DNA from: Artemisia argyi
Taxonomy: Eukaryota; Streptophyta; Magnoliopsida; Asterales; Asteraceae
Direction of reading: 5' to 3'
DNA: 64,000 bases
Assembly: GCA_030686995.1 (NCBI GenBank)
Contig: CM060704.1
Span: 173,845,718-173,909,717, forward strand
This document shows, piece by piece, positions 1 through 11,463 of this stretch. Both the position numbers and the translations under genes were made by a program. The notes below the pieces were generated by a model. The model searched no databases and was not told where the DNA came from. It was given only the letters and a program-made list of their open reading frames with translations. Within the stretch, counting starts at the first letter, position 1, and each line of letters starts with the position of its first letter.

Positions 1-703
1 AAATCAAAAGCGTAATACTACTATACGCATATCCGATTCTGGCATATTAAGAAAAAAACCTACATCCTAATGTATTAATCTATTACCAGGCATACATGTA
101 GAGATTTTTTGGACGATGTCAATCAGAACCTATAGTACTGATAAATATTATGGTTATAACAAAACACAAAATCTTGATGCCCAAATAATATCATGCATCC
201 AAGTCTCATTTGATCCACATTAACTATATATGCTATACAAATCTGTTAACCGAAACAAGAATTAAAGAACCTTCAACTATACAAATCTATCTATGATACA
301 TGCTTCATTGTATCATCCTTAGTAGCAGTTAAGTAAAACTCATACGTTTCTTTATACTCAAACTTAAACTCATGATTTATTGCCCAATATAGTAACATCA
401 ACAACTTAAAATCAGCACAAACAGAATCATGATCATCTTATTCATTTAGACCTATTTTATCATCAACGGCCAATCTGATCATCTTAAAATGAGCACAAAC
501 AGAATCATGACCATCTTGTTCAAACCAAACTCTACATCGAACTATCGACTACGCATAACCGATTCTGAAACTATCGAACAAAAACCGAACGCCTAATACT
601 ATGCATATCCGATTTTGAGGAACCGTAATTCTACTACTCAAGTGCTCATATACAGAACAAACAATCCAACCGAACCTAACAACTATTAAACACATGCAGA
701 CAT
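1..703. other. AT-rich flank left of the CACTA element, with short diverged repeats
   Basis: I see no gene here. Two diverged duplications are visible. A segment with the core AGCACAAACAGAATCATG occurs near 411 and again near 490. A motif of the form GCATATCCGATTCTG occurs near 28, 553 and 602. The open frame reading leftward into this region from about 1067 is produced by the palindromes of the neighbouring transposon and is not a gene. Confidence 0.6.
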
Positions 704-740
704 TTACACTAGTACAAACGAGGCTTTCCCCGACGACTTT
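704..740 (-). repeat. CACTA 3' terminus and target duplication TTA
   Basis: TTA at 704-706 is followed by CACTAGTACAAACGAGG. A little inside is a TTTCCCCGACGAC stretch that has a counterpart (TTTTCCCGTCGAC) just inside the opposite terminus. Confidence 0.75.
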
Positions 741-752
741 TTTACGCCCTTT

Positions 753-1166
753 CCGTCGACATGTCGACGGAATAATACCTTCCCGTCGACATGTCGACGG
801 GAACATAAAGACGGCTGTGCTTCGTCGGGAACAGTGTTCCCGTCGACAATCACCGTCGACACTGTGGGTCTCACATCGTTTTCCAGTCAAAGGAATTTGA
901 TGTACGTCAAATTTTTCCCGTCGACCTGCCGACGGGAACATATAACCAATTAACGTTTTAATTAGTTGATTATAATTATGTTTTATATAATACCGTCGAC
1001 ATGTCGACGGTATCATTAAAACAAAAATATTGTTTTTAATATTATGCCGTCGACATGTCAACGGCATAATATTAAAAACACTATTTTTGTTTTAATGATA
1101 CCGTCGACATGTCGACGGTATCTTAAATACCCAATATTTATGTTTTAATGATGTCGTCGACATGTC
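753..1166. repeat. Subterminal GTCGACATGTCGAC palindrome array, left end of the CACTA
   Basis: At least six copies of a palindrome with core CCGTCGACATGTCGACGG or a close variant occur at about 753-770, 782-801, 915-938, 991-1012, 1045-1066 and 1099-1120, with a further variant at 1153-1166. In En/Spm elements such subterminal repeats bind the element's own regulatory protein (known for the family). That these palindromes do so here is inference. Confidence 0.8.
991..1120. repeat. 130-bp near-perfect palindrome built from three GTCGAC units
   Basis: The two 65-base halves are reverse complements apart from about two mismatches. The palindrome is centred in the GTCGACATGTCAAC unit near 1055 and its outer arms end in the flanking GTCGAC palindromes. 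It could extrude as a long cruciform, or form a long hairpin in RNA. Confidence 0.85.
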
Positions 1167-1567
1167 GACGGTATTATTATTACCATCTTGCTAACAGCAG
1201 GCTGCAAATATTGCAATTTTCCAGATTTTTTCCGGATTTTCCCGAAAAAATCTACCAAAACCTGTAACTGTAATAGCACGTATAACCACTCAATATCAAC
1301 ATGTCTTAAACGTATAACTCGCCATCGGCTATAACACTTGCAAAATATCGCTAAACACCCTCAAAATGCATAAAAACATATAAAGTCTACAAAACGGGGT
1401 GTGGTAATATCTAAACCTAGCTGCCATATCCACAAATGTTTTAATATCCGCGACGTTCAAGTCGCCAAAAGGTTAAACTATACAATACTAACATATGGGT
1501 CGCAAAAATATTGTTTCAAGCATAAGTACAACACAAAATACCCAAGTTTGTACCTCTACATCCAAAA
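1167..1567. other. CACTA subterminal / 3' untranslated stretch, no gene
   Basis: An AT-rich stretch between the palindrome array and the end of the transposon's second gene. No open frame with recognisable content was found on either strand. Confidence 0.5.
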
Positions 1568-2147
1568 TCACTCGTGATCATCAGTAGGACCCTCATCATC
1601 GCCAGGACCATCCTCATCGACTCTGCGACTCCCGCTCCCTCCAGCTGAGCCACTACCTCCAACGCCACTGCCTGAGCCATCCATGTGCTGAGAACCCGCC
1701 TGACTAACATACTCGTTCCATCACGGGTTGGAGGAGTTAAAACTGTGACCAAATCAATCTGCGCCTTCAAGGCCTTACGCTCTTCAGCTTCTCGACGGCT
1801 CTTCTCCTCAGCCTCAGCAATCTTCTTCTCGGCCTCAGCAAGCTTTTTCTCCATCTCAGCGTATTCTGAAAATGAAATAATCAAAATTAAAAAACATCTA
1901 TTGCAATACTTAATTTGAGTCATGATCGAGTAATCTATAATTAATATATTATCAAACTGTACATACCTGGAGGTGGAGGCGGGGTGTATGGTAACGGTGG
2001 TCTGGAGAGCCCGGGTACGACCCTACCCCGTCAGGCGATGTGGCCCCGCTGCTTGCCCTTCAAAACCATCGCAAGTATCTGCTCCTCCGTGTACGCCACC
2101 CCTTCCGGCGTATTCGCTCCCAGATCTCGCAGCCGGACCATCTCTTC
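1568..2147 (-). pseudogene. C-terminal exons of the CACTA Ptta/En/Spm-type protein, broken
   Basis: Two exons can be read on the minus strand. The first, 2147 down to 1967, has an acceptor at its start and a GGTATGT donor at its end. It encodes a segment ending in KGKQRGHI, typical of the region near the C-terminus of plant Ptta/En/Spm transposases, followed by an in-frame stop and a proline-rich tail. The second exon (from 1865) encodes a lysine/glutamate-rich coiled coil with repeats of the type AEAEKK. It then switches frame near 1700 into a Gly/Ser-rich, Asp/Glu-ending tail that stops at 1568-1570. The stop and the frame change make it a pseudogene in this copy. The N-terminal exons lie at 35046-36323, beyond the inserted Helitron. 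Confidence 0.75.
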
Positions 2148-2166
2148 CTATTTAATTGAGAAAAAA

Positions 2167-2327
<161 letters not shown>

Positions 2328-2329
2328 AT

Positions 2330-3659
2330 GACTTGTAATTTTTCTTTTGATGAAGTTGCTTAACCGAATTTAATTTTTTAAGGACGGGAGGGTTTTTTTT
2401 TTTCTTTTTTTTTTAATTAAAGGTAAGATTGACGTACATTGGCATGACTTGTGAATATCGTTGAAATTTATCAGTTAATAAAAACTAAGATATAAACGTA
2501 CCAATTTTTATATTGAATACATTAACAGTAAAAATAAATGATCATTAACATTTATAAAGATCCAAATTATTTATCGAGTGCGTTAAAAACGAAGAGAATT
2601 AACCATAGACCGACTATATGGGTAAAATCCTAACCCATACTATCAAAATTGATACATGCTAATCCCTTTTGGGTAAAAAGTGAAGATATAATGATTATAA
2701 ATAATATTTACATCAACGGTCATCAATCAAAATGTTCAAAGAAAATCTCATTCAATATACTGAAAACATCAAAAATAGAAACGTAAATTGTTACTTGGAG
2801 GAAAATACATGAAACCATTCAAGGAGGTTTCATATAAAAAAACCAATCGAAACATTCATTAAATTAGTAGTTAACAGGTTACTTTGAATGAAAAAAAAGG
2901 GCTTTATAGTTTATACTATATCCCTTATAAAAATATAATAAAAAGCTTTATAGTTTATACTATAGCCCTTATAAAAATATAATGCAACACAACTTACTTC
3001 AATCAACATAAGCACACCAAATTATGTTTATGAAATATTAGAGAAAATATAGAGCTTGACAACCTTTGCGTTTACAAACTTATTAAAACAGTACAATCGG
3101 GCCAATATTATAATTCTTTTAAAGAATGGATTGTTATATAAAATAAGCATACGTGAGCAATGTTGATAAGACAAAAACAGTTGTTTTACCCATACGCTTG
3201 ACAGATGACATCCATACCCAAAATTGCTTGAGGGATACACTCTTGTTGAACTGATGAGGAACTAAAGAAATTCGAGCTAACCAACCCTCATGTTCAAATA
3301 TAAATTAACCAAACCATTGTACTTCTCCAAATGATCATGTAATAGCAGTTATTTACATGCAAAATAAAACAAACATATTTATTAAACAAATTATCTTCCA
3401 ACAGTACGTTTAGACAAGTGAATAAGATTTATCTATAAACAAAACTTAATAATGAAAGTCAATGCATGCTATTCTTTATAAACAAAACGTTCTTAGTTGA
3501 CATATACGATTGAGCACAAAAGCACATACAAACATTAAAATTAGCTTTCATACGCAGTTGTACCGAGTTTCCGTGTCAGCGCCACACCCAACGAACATTG
3601 CTTTTATAATTTATAAACTCCACCATTAATTGCCTTTGTGTTGGCTTTTCTATTGCTTT
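2330..3659. other. Helitron body without recognisable gene; short tandem duplication at about 2899-2982
   Basis: AT-rich sequence. A segment of about 42 bases containing CTTTATAGTTTATACTATA is present twice in tandem between about 2899 and 2982. Short open frames such as the one at 3028-3240 have no recognisable content. The 3560-3660 stretch may hold decayed pectin methylesterase sequence, but the reading is too degraded to call. Confidence 0.4.
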
Positions 3660-4010
3660 GCCAGCATCCTAACAAATTAAATAATGAGCAGCCACGGTCT
3701 TGTAGTCTCCACTATCATCTGCAGCCACAACAACGTTTGGTGTTACTGTCCCTGACTGCAACTACTTTATGTCTCCAGCAGACAACCATTTAGGCCACTC
3801 GGGTGTGTTATGTTCTTCCATTAAGTTCCTTCTGTTAAGCTTATTTTGCATATCATGGCAATTACTACACATTTTCTCAACTCTTTTCTCACTTTTCTCA
3901 AGCTCTTTAAGAACCTTTTTATCGTCATTGTCGTGAGAAAACCCGTCTAGACAAATCTCCTGGTCCGTAATGGCTGAGCTCATTAATGTCTTGAGATCAA
4001 CAGTTCAGCA
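3660..4010 (-). pseudogene. Captured pectin methylesterase (PME) fragment
   Basis: The minus strand reads ITDQEICLDGFSHDNDDKK, then a helix with CSNCHDM, then EWPKWLSAGD, and after an in-frame stop at 3759-3761 VTPNVVVAADDSGDYKTV. This is the end of the pro-region (PME-inhibitor-like domain), the linker and the first strand of the catalytic domain of plant type-I pectin methylesterases, which demethylate cell-wall pectin. The catalytic residues lie further on and are absent. The fragment is on the Helitron's sense strand, on the far side of the 5133-16480 LTR insertion from the other captured fragments. It is a non-functional captured piece. Confidence 0.8.
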
Positions 4011-5127
4011 AATGTTGTGACAACAAAGGCTACATCAGAAGTTGAAGCTAAAAATGGTGTCTCCATGATATCAGAGGCTGTTAACTCTTAGACCGCGTCT
4101 TGAAAATGAGTAATGAGTTGGGCAAATTACACCTCAGCTGAGTTGAATTCAGCTCAATAACGATGCTGTCCTAGGATGTCATACAGGTCAGAGTATAAAG
4201 GGCTGAAGATGGGTCTTTTAGGTTGCTATGGACTTGCCTAAATTCTATGTATCTGAAACCAAAGAGTCTATGAATCCAAGGGTCCCAAAATCTGTGTGCT
4301 TTCTGAACCTTAAACCAAATGACACCAAGTCACTCACCAATGCCTAGGATTGAATGGAAAAGATTCATGTAATGCTGCCTGATTGAGTTAAATGTGAATG
4401 AAAGTGTGATACCTTGAGGAACCACATTCTGAAACATTATCAGTAGCACCATTTACAACTTTTATTCTCTCCTTCATTTAATACTCCACCCCTTCCAAAT
4501 AATAGAATCACTTTCCCATGCTCTAAAGTGTGTTAGAAACAGGAAAGTGTTGATGTTATTTAGAACGGATGGAGTATATCATCTCATGAATCATTATTTA
4601 GAACTGAAATGACACGTTCACGCACAATTGAGTATTTAATTTGATAGAATATCACTCTCACTCACTGACTCACAATCAAGTACTTTGAACATATTGAATA
4701 TCACTCTCACTCGCTCACTCAAATCACTACCACTGCAATTCTCACATGGGCATGGTTTCTCAAATTTATCTACTGGCCCTTTTTTGTATACCAGCCATCT
4801 GATATACTTGTAACAAAACAAAGCACTTGTTTTCATTTAAATTTCACTAAGCATTCTCCTACATGTGAATGCAGGTGTGTATGAAGCACATAATATTAGA
4901 GCAAACACGTAAAACTTGATTTTTACATAGCAGCCAAGACACATTATAAAAGCTTTAATGCGAAGATAGGGAGGAAGCTAACCATGGACTGGTGCTAAAC
5001 CGCTTATTACATCTTTTTTAACACGTGTGATGATTCTAGACCTGATAAACAATTAAATATATATTAGATTAGAAAACAAAACAATAATAGAATGAATGTG
5101 GTAGGAATACAATTAAGCAAAGAGGAG
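4011..5127. other. Helitron body, no assignable gene apart from a MITE
   Basis: The minus strand has a 66-codon open frame (4636-4836) with the cysteine pattern CPCENC that I cannot assign. Otherwise I see only AT-rich sequence and the small MITE listed separately. Confidence 0.35.
4484..4574. mobile_element. Stowaway-type (Tc1/mariner) MITE
   Basis: A 91-bp sequence flanked by TA on both sides (4482-4483, 4575-4576). Its ends are long inverted repeats: CTCCACCCCTTCC on the left and, on the opposite strand, CTCCATCCGTTCT on the right. Similarity continues inward to a shared CACTTTCC. The CTCCxTCCGTCC-like terminus and TA duplication are typical of Stowaway MITEs. Confidence 0.75.
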
Positions 5128-5132
5128 AGTTA

Positions 5133-8100
5133 TATAACACCCCCAAAATCGTCACGTCAGCGGAAGACTTAAAATGTCAGCGGAAGACTTTTTGGGTGTT
5201 ACTTCGAGGATCTTTGTCACAATTATAGAAAACGACACAAAAGTGACGCTTTAAAGTTTAATTCATTCAAAATACCAAATATTCGAGACATCAAGATGTT
5301 TCATATTTTAAACAACAAGTTTATTTAAATATATCAAAATGTTTATTTAAGCCCATGTCGGGTTACAAGCCCACTCCGTGCCTTCAAGTTCCTTCTCGTA
5401 TAGTTACCTGAGATAAACACATGCTAAAAAGTGTCAACACAAAGGTTGGTGAGTTCATAGAGTTTATAGTTTCGAATATCGATTTCCAAGATCAAAGAGT
5501 TTATAAGTTCACAGTGTTTATAATAAGAGTTGATTATCCAAATTAAAGTGTGAGGAAATCCATAGTGTTCATGGTTTAAATCGTTGATTTATCAAAATCA
5601 GAAAATGAGTGATTTCCTTATTAATTCAAAAATAGTCAGTTGGGTTACCCTTCACCGGGTCAACACCCAAAATAGTCAGTTGGTTTATAAATCCATTTAA
5701 CATGAGGTTCGAATCACAAGTTAAGAGTGTATTGTAATCACATACAATCAATAAGTTTAAATCAATGTTCCTGTTATTGCCTTAAGCTCATGATACTCAA
5801 CGATTAACAGCCAATCATAATCTCAAGTTATGACGGTAAGTAGTAGGCCCTCAAGATAGGTATTTGCCAATAACCTATTTATAAGAACAATAAAGTGCGC
5901 CTGGTGTTTTCTCCAACAACCAAACGAGGATTGTCAATCACTAATAGTACTATCCACATTTATTTACGTTCACCCTTCAAGTGATTAAGGTTCATGATCG
6001 AGGGACTTTTGGCAATAGTAACTTAAGCAAATAACATTGGCCTGACGGTATTTCAATACCCGGTATAAAAGAGACTTGTGTTCGAGTTTTAAGCATGTAT
6101 CTCCCCCACGGGAAAATAGTTAAAGAGTGGGCTATGAAATCACAGTAACATGTATATAGTTAATGAGTACTTATAAAAGTATAAAACAGTAATTAAGCAT
6201 GTATCTCCCCCAAAGAGTTTACAAAACAATTAAATGAGAAAAGGTGGGGCTATGACTCACCTTAGTAGTACAGTAGTAGTGGTAGTAACATAATCTCAAC
6301 GATGCAAGGCAACGGCTTCACACACAACCTAAAAGATATGGTATGTTTTAGTTGATAGTCTAAATCTCGTTTTATCGTGAATATTAGTCATTCAGTTTGT
6401 TATTAAAACTCGTATTCGTTTAAATGTTTGAAGTTCAAGAACAAAGTTATATATATATATATAACTTGTGAGTGTAATGATCGATGCTCGATGTGCGATA
6501 GAAAATCATCAAGAATAAGTCGAAGTATGTAGGTGATGTGTTATAATGTCATTTTTAGAAGAAAATGAATAAACGTATTGTTATATCGTTAAATATTAAG
6601 AGTTACTATATATTAATAGTTACGTGAATATTTGCATCGTATTTATATAAGTTAAATTTATAAAAGTATTATACTAAATATATGTGTTTATATAAAACAT
6701 TAATATTATTTTTATTATAGAAAAATGTTTTACCAAAGTTACACTTTTAACCCTAACGAATATGATTTTACACCGTTAGTCCGTAGTTAACAATCGTTTC
6801 ATTTTAAGTCCAAATAATATCAATATTTACATTTTTCAACTCCGATTATCATTATTTACAGTTTTAAATTCAGAAAAATCAGAAATTACAGTTTTGACCC
6901 AAAGTTTGCAAAGTTTACACTTTTAGTCCCCGGTTATGAAAATTTTGTAAAGTTAGTCCAAATTTTACCAAATTCAAAACTTAGCATTTTTACTTCTTAA
7001 ATAAGCTCAAAATATTCAGATAAGCTTAATTCCACTGCTTATTTTCTTAAAAAGTACTTATTTCACTTGAATGGGCTTAACGAGTCAATTATTAAGGCCC
7101 GTTAAGGTTTCGTGATCCATTGGGTGTACGAGGGGTTTGGGCCTGGTCTCGGGTTCATTTTTATGTTCTAAAAACGTTGCAAATAAGTCCAGAATACCAG
7201 CTTATCTAATAAGCTTCAAAACAGTTTAACGGGCTAATAAGCCCATATGTTAGCTTATTAATTTTTATAGTAGAACAGCTTTTTGGTTGGTCAAAATGGC
7301 TTTAGTAATTAGCTTAAACGAGCTTATAACTTTGAATAAAATATGGTTCCCAATTGTTTACCAAGTTGTCTATGAGATCGAGCTTTAAAAACAATATGTT
7401 ACGTTTCTAGATTTTGAAATAACGAGGCCAAGTAAATGGCCAAAATCAATTCTGAAAACAGTTTGGAGACTTAGAAATATTCTAAGTCTTTTCAGTTATT
7501 TTGAATGGGTCAAGACCACTTCAAATCGTGTCGTTTATATGTTATTTTTAGATCAAAACTTTACGTCACTCGATTGTTAGTATATTAAACATTTAGGATG
7601 TGAATTAAAATGTATATGTCACGTTTATATTTTACGAAATAAATGAGGCAAAGTGAACGTGCAAAAATTTATAATAACGAAAATAACATATAACAAAGGA
7701 ACTCCAAGTGCTCACCTCACCTCTAGGGATGGAGTACAAACGTTCGTAGAGATTGAATTAGTACAAGGAAGATCGTGGTATGGTTCACTTCACGCCAAGG
7801 ATACAAAACGAACTAACGTGGTACTCTTGCTTCACTTCTATACCTCGAACTAGCTCCAAACCTTCTGTCCCAAAACTCGACACTTGAACTTCACAAAATG
7901 GAATTTTGGTACGTTTGTGTGTGTGTTTGAGTGTGAGATTTCAGTTAGGATATCTTAGGAGGTTTTATAAAACGTAGTAAGGTATATGTACAAGTAGAAG
8001 TTTGCAAGAGATGGAGGAGAGGATGTACACGAATCTTGGCACCACCATATTGACCAATAGAACGTTTACAAGGCCTAGATTGTGTATGACATTCGTTCCT

Positions 8101-8904
8101 GACATTCCTGACATATAATATTTCGTGTATAGGTGTTTTGAAAGGATTGGGGAGCTTGGGTGGTTTGTAAGAAGGTTTGGGACACATTTGGCAATATTCT
8201 TCAAGGTGAGTTTGTAGGTTTACTTGGGTTGTTTCCAAGGCAGTAGACGAGTGAGGGAGGGCGTATTCCTTATCATTCGTGTTTCTTGGGCACTAGGTGG
8301 AACGAGTAAGGTAAAAACACGTAGGTGTTGTTTGTTAAAATCGCGAGATAAAGGGGTGGTTTTAGAGAGGGTCGCGGCTGGGAAAACAAAGGAAAAAGAA
8401 ATAAATAAGCTGGACAAACACCCCTCGTTGGGCAGGCCTGGTGGGCTGGTTTCGTGGATCAGGCCCAAAGCAGAAAAATGAAATGAAACTTATTTAAAGT
8501 GAGCCTATTAGCAGCAGTTTTGGGTATGATTGGCCCTTTGGGTCACGTGGGCCCAGTTCGTGAGTTTCGAGAGTCGGGTTATGTTCCAAAAATATTAGTG
8601 AGTAGTCTCGGGAATTTTCGTAAGCTCCAGAATGATATAAATAATGTACGTTAAATGAACAAGACGTATAGTTTTAATTATTAACGTTTAAAATATAAAT
8701 ATATATATTCGCGATATTAAATCTATTAAGGTTGTGTGTAAGCATCGTTCCTAGGTAAATGGTCAATCATAAATGTCATAGAGGTTCACATAATATGTCA
8801 TGCATAATATATAAAAAAAAAAAAAAAAATTTGTTCCTGTAAAAATGGTTAATCTATGTTATGGTAACGTGTTAATCGTAGGAAAATTTTTACGGGGTGT
8901 TATA
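5133..8904 (-). repeat. 3' LTR of the 5133-16480 element
   Basis: It begins TATAACACCCCC and ends GGGGTGTTATA on the plus strand, so the terminal TG/CA has become TA/TA in both LTRs. It includes short open frames identical to those in the other LTR, which I do not regard as genes. Confidence 0.9.
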
Positions 8905-8941
8905 TTACCTACCCGTTAAACGGAATCCCGTCCCGGGATTC
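8905..8941 (-). promoter_or_regulatory. Polypurine tract and adjacent hairpin
   Basis: On the element's sense strand a purine-rich stretch (AACGGGTAGG) abuts the 3' LTR. Just upstream is a hairpin with arms GAATCCCG (8923-8930) and CGGGATTC (8934-8941) and loop TCC on the plus strand. A hairpin with the same loop but a different stem sits at the same place in the 24044-33285 element. Confidence 0.7.
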
Positions 8942-9202
8942 TAAGATAAGGTAGCCGCAAAAGGTGAGTGGGAAAGGTGAACAAATAATGTATTTATTAT
9001 TAGTTTCCTAATTGTACTTTCCAGCTTAACGTATCTACTACTACATTAGCTTTTTACTTGATGATAATAAATCTTAGTATGATTTTGAAAGAAGGGAACT
9101 TTAGTTCAAAAATATAATTATTATGTGGTAGTATTATTTGTAGTTTTTAAGGTGTAAATAGTATTTTACCACGGTGGTGTACAGTACGCAATTCTTATTT
9201 TC

Positions 9203-9210
9203 TTTAAATA
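9203..9210 (+). promoter_or_regulatory. TATA-like box of the first antisense membrane-protein gene
   Basis: TTTAAATA about 60 bases upstream of the ATG at 9271. Position and sequence fit a plant TATA element; not tested. Confidence 0.45.
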
Positions 9211-9270
9211 CTCCACTAGTATACCCTTTTTACCTAACTTTTCTTTCTCACTTTATCATTTTCGGTCGAC

Positions 9271-9432
9271 ATGCCTCATTTCATCACCAACCTTGCAATC
9301 ATGTATGCCATTGTTACTACTATTTATCTAGTGTATGTTCCGAACGAAGATCGTGCTATATTGGTTGGGATCTTAATGTTTCTTGCACCGTTCGTGGTTC
9401 TAGCGATCTTCATTGACAAGTTTTGGAAGTGA
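9271..9432 (+). CDS. Predicted 53-residue two-helix membrane protein, antisense inside an LTR element
   Basis: The frame runs from ATG at 9271 to TGA at 9430-9432. It has one hydrophobic segment around residues 7-22, a short polar turn with PNED, a second hydrophobic segment around residues 30-48, and a short IDKFWK end. I do not recognise the family. Its second half lines up without gaps with the first exon product of the gene at 11664-12054: PNED against PKED, then 26 aligned positions sharing F-L, V-V-L, D and W. The two are therefore probably paralogues. A TATA-like box lies upstream and AATAAA lies at 9505-9510. The gene is antisense to the element and short, so a chance ORF is possible, but the paralogy argues against that. 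Confidence 0.55.
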   Translation: MPHFITNLAIMYAIVTTIYLVYVPNEDRAILVGILMFLAPFVVLAIFIDKFWK

Positions 9433-9504
9433 AGAAATAGTGTCGTAGTGTAGTGGTTGGAATGTTGAAATAATGTTGTGTTTCTATGTAATCTCTAGTG
9501 TATG

Positions 9505-9510
9505 AATAAA
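9505..9510 (+). terminator. Polyadenylation signal AATAAA
   Basis: AATAAA about 73 bases after the stop codon of the 53-residue membrane-protein ORF, followed by a T-rich stretch. Confidence 0.4.
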
Positions 9511-10422
9511 ATCTTCTTTGTTTCCTAATGCCGTTGTTTATGTTAAATTTTCGCTTGCTTTTATTGCTTATAGATCATTAAATTTGCATTATGTGTTAAA
9601 ACATTGGTTTGATTGTAGTTAGATTTGGTGAGTTTTAACAATTTTTGATCGAAAGTGTTAACAAAAGTTTGTTTGGTTTCGTGGGAAGTCGATTATTTAG
9701 ATAAGTACAAGTTTTTGTATCGTTGGATAGTTTGGAGTTCGTACAAAATGAGGTGATGATATCTTGACCGTCCTAAGATTGATTTAAGTGATAAAGGTTT
9801 GTTTTAGTTGATTCTTAGGTACATGATAATTTGAAATGTACAAAACATTGGTAGAGTGTTAAGAAAATGTCACGGAAAATGACTCGAAATTATTCGACAT
9901 GAATTTGTTTGGGAATATGATTTAATTTCTGGGATTCGAGCAACATTGGGCTCGAGTTATTGATCTAGTTTAAAATTCAACGAAGTGTTGGGTTATTGAA
10001 ATACTGAGGCCCAAGTTGAGAGGGTGCGTTCCGTTTGGTTTAAGCGAGTATGAAATGTTTATCGATACGTATATTATCATTTCATGTTATATCAGATCAT
10101 GAGGTGGTCTAATATTTGTTATATAATGTTTGAAGGTCCATAGGGATTTATTTGATATGTTCAAAATTTCTTAAGGGTTAAGGGTATTATTCATACGTGG
10201 TGTGTTTATGATTTAGTTTATGATGTTATGTGTTTAATGTGATCTGTTTCTTGCCACTTGTGTTGAATTGCGAAAGACGAGGTAGAATTTTCACCACGTA
10301 TCCTAAAAAGTTTGTTGCTAGTTTTATTGGACATGGTTTTAAAAGTTTTACCGTTTGAATACAAACGGTCATATTTAATATAATAATTGAGAATTATTAT
10401 TATTTTTTTTTTTCCAATTCTT

Positions 10423-10430
10423 TATAAATA
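10423..10430 (+). promoter_or_regulatory. TATA box of the poly-glutamine gene
   Basis: TATAAATA about 50 bases upstream of the ATG at 10481, followed by an ACACAC-rich leader. This spacing gives a short 5' untranslated region. Confidence 0.55.
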
Positions 10431-10480
10431 CCATTGGTACGTGTTGGGTTATCCACATACACACACACACAAAACAATCA

Positions 10481-11281
10481 ATGGCCTGTAAGCTACCACA
10501 CACCGCTGAACAAATCCAACAATATATCAAAGCAGAGACCGAAAATAGTGATGTGGATCGCAAAAATGCTATTTTGAGGGTCATTCTGGAGTTGGAGGTG
10601 GTGAAACAATCGAAACAACGGCTTAGAGAACGTTATGCAAAGTGTACGGATATATCGGATGATCGGAAACGTGTGATTGATACTTTCTTGCATGATGGGT
10701 ATCGTAAGGATGCGGCTATTATTGAATCGTTATGGGTTTGTGTTCATCAGATAGAGGACCATAGCTCCAGCAAGATCTGTTGGAGTTTTAAAGAGAATGT
10801 TGAAGCGGCTAGGATTGAACAACAACAGCAACAGCAGCAATGTCAACAGCAACAGCAACAACAGCAGCTGCAACAGCAACAGCAACAGCAACAGCAACGG
10901 CAACAACAACAACAACAGCAACAACAACTACAGCAACAGCAACGGCAACAGCAACAACAACAGCAACTACAGCAACAGCAACGGCAACAGCAACAACAAC
11001 AGCAACTACAGCAACAGCAATCACTTCAACAAGGTGCATCGAGTTCTTCTGCACCAAGAGTGGTTGTGCAACAACAACAATTGCCTCATCTGGATCAATT
11101 CCAGCCAAGTTTTGAGGAAAATGCGGCGGTCGATGATGGTGGTTGGACTTCTGACATGGAGCGGGAGCTGAGTAGGTTGGAGGCTCAAATAGAAGAAGAG
11201 AGGTTGGCAAGCTTCGACCCTTATGATGATGGATATGATTCTAACAATTCTCAGACTTGGGATCACCCAGACTACCGCTGA
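10481..11281 (+). CDS. Poly-glutamine protein of unknown function, antisense inside an LTR element
   Basis: A 266-residue open frame from ATG 10481 to TGA 11279-11281. Residues 1 to about 108 are charged and look helical, with a Glu/Lys/Arg-rich region and no recognised domain. Residues of about 112-180 are glutamine runs broken by single L, R and C residues, encoded mainly by alternating CAA and CAG. The last 80 residues are acidic, with repeated E and D and a DPYDDGYD stretch. A TATA box lies upstream and AATAAA follows at 11362-11367. The mixed CAA/CAG codons and the intact frame suggest it has been kept as protein. It lies between the two membrane-protein genes on the same strand. Function unknown. 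Confidence 0.65.
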   Translation: MACKLPHTAEQIQQYIKAETENSDVDRKNAILRVILELEVVKQSKQRLRERYAKCTDISDDRKRVIDTFLHDGYRKDAAIIESLWVCVHQIEDHSSSKICWSFKENVEAARIEQQQQQQQCQQQQQQQQLQQQQQQQQQRQQQQQQQQQLQQQQRQQQQQQQLQQQQRQQQQQQQLQQQQSLQQGASSSSAPRVVVQQQQLPHLDQFQPSFEENAAVDDGGWTSDMERELSRLEAQIEEERLASFDPYDDGYDSNNSQTWDHPDYR

Positions 11282-11361
11282 AGTGTGATGTTTAATTTAG
11301 CGTTGTTTGTAATGTTTTTATGTATTTCCGTCCAGTCTGCTTTTTAATAATATGGTGTTTG

Positions 11362-11367
11362 AATAAA
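11362..11367 (+). terminator. Polyadenylation signal AATAAA
   Basis: AATAAA about 80 bases after the stop codon of the poly-glutamine ORF. Confidence 0.45.
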
Positions 11368-11445
11368 ATTCCTTGTGATCATACATTGGGTGAGAATTTA
11401 TTCTGTTATGTTTAGATAAATTAATAATTACAAAAATCTGTGCGG

Positions 11446-11463
11446 GTAACCTACCCGTTAAAC
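11446..11463 (-). promoter_or_regulatory. Internal second copy of the polypurine-tract motif
   Basis: ACCTACCCGTTAAAC occurs here and at the LTR junction (8907-8921). On the sense strand this is a second purine-rich GGGTAGG tract deep inside the element. Each copy precedes one of the two related membrane-protein genes, so it may mark a duplicated module. Confidence 0.5.

Noticed and set aside
549..1067. A 172-codon minus-strand frame with repeated PSTCRR
   Set aside because: The repeats are simply the translation of the GTCGAC palindromes, and the frame has no gene-like composition outside them.
7653..8481. Short frames in the LTR, repeated identically at 15230-16058
   Set aside because: They occur twice only because the LTRs are duplicates. 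They overlap on both strands and show no recognisable content.
10730..11210. Long minus-strand Leu- or Val/Ala-rich frames and Ser/Asn- or Thr/Ala-rich plus frames
   Set aside because: They are other-frame readings of the CAA/CAG repeat in the poly-glutamine gene.
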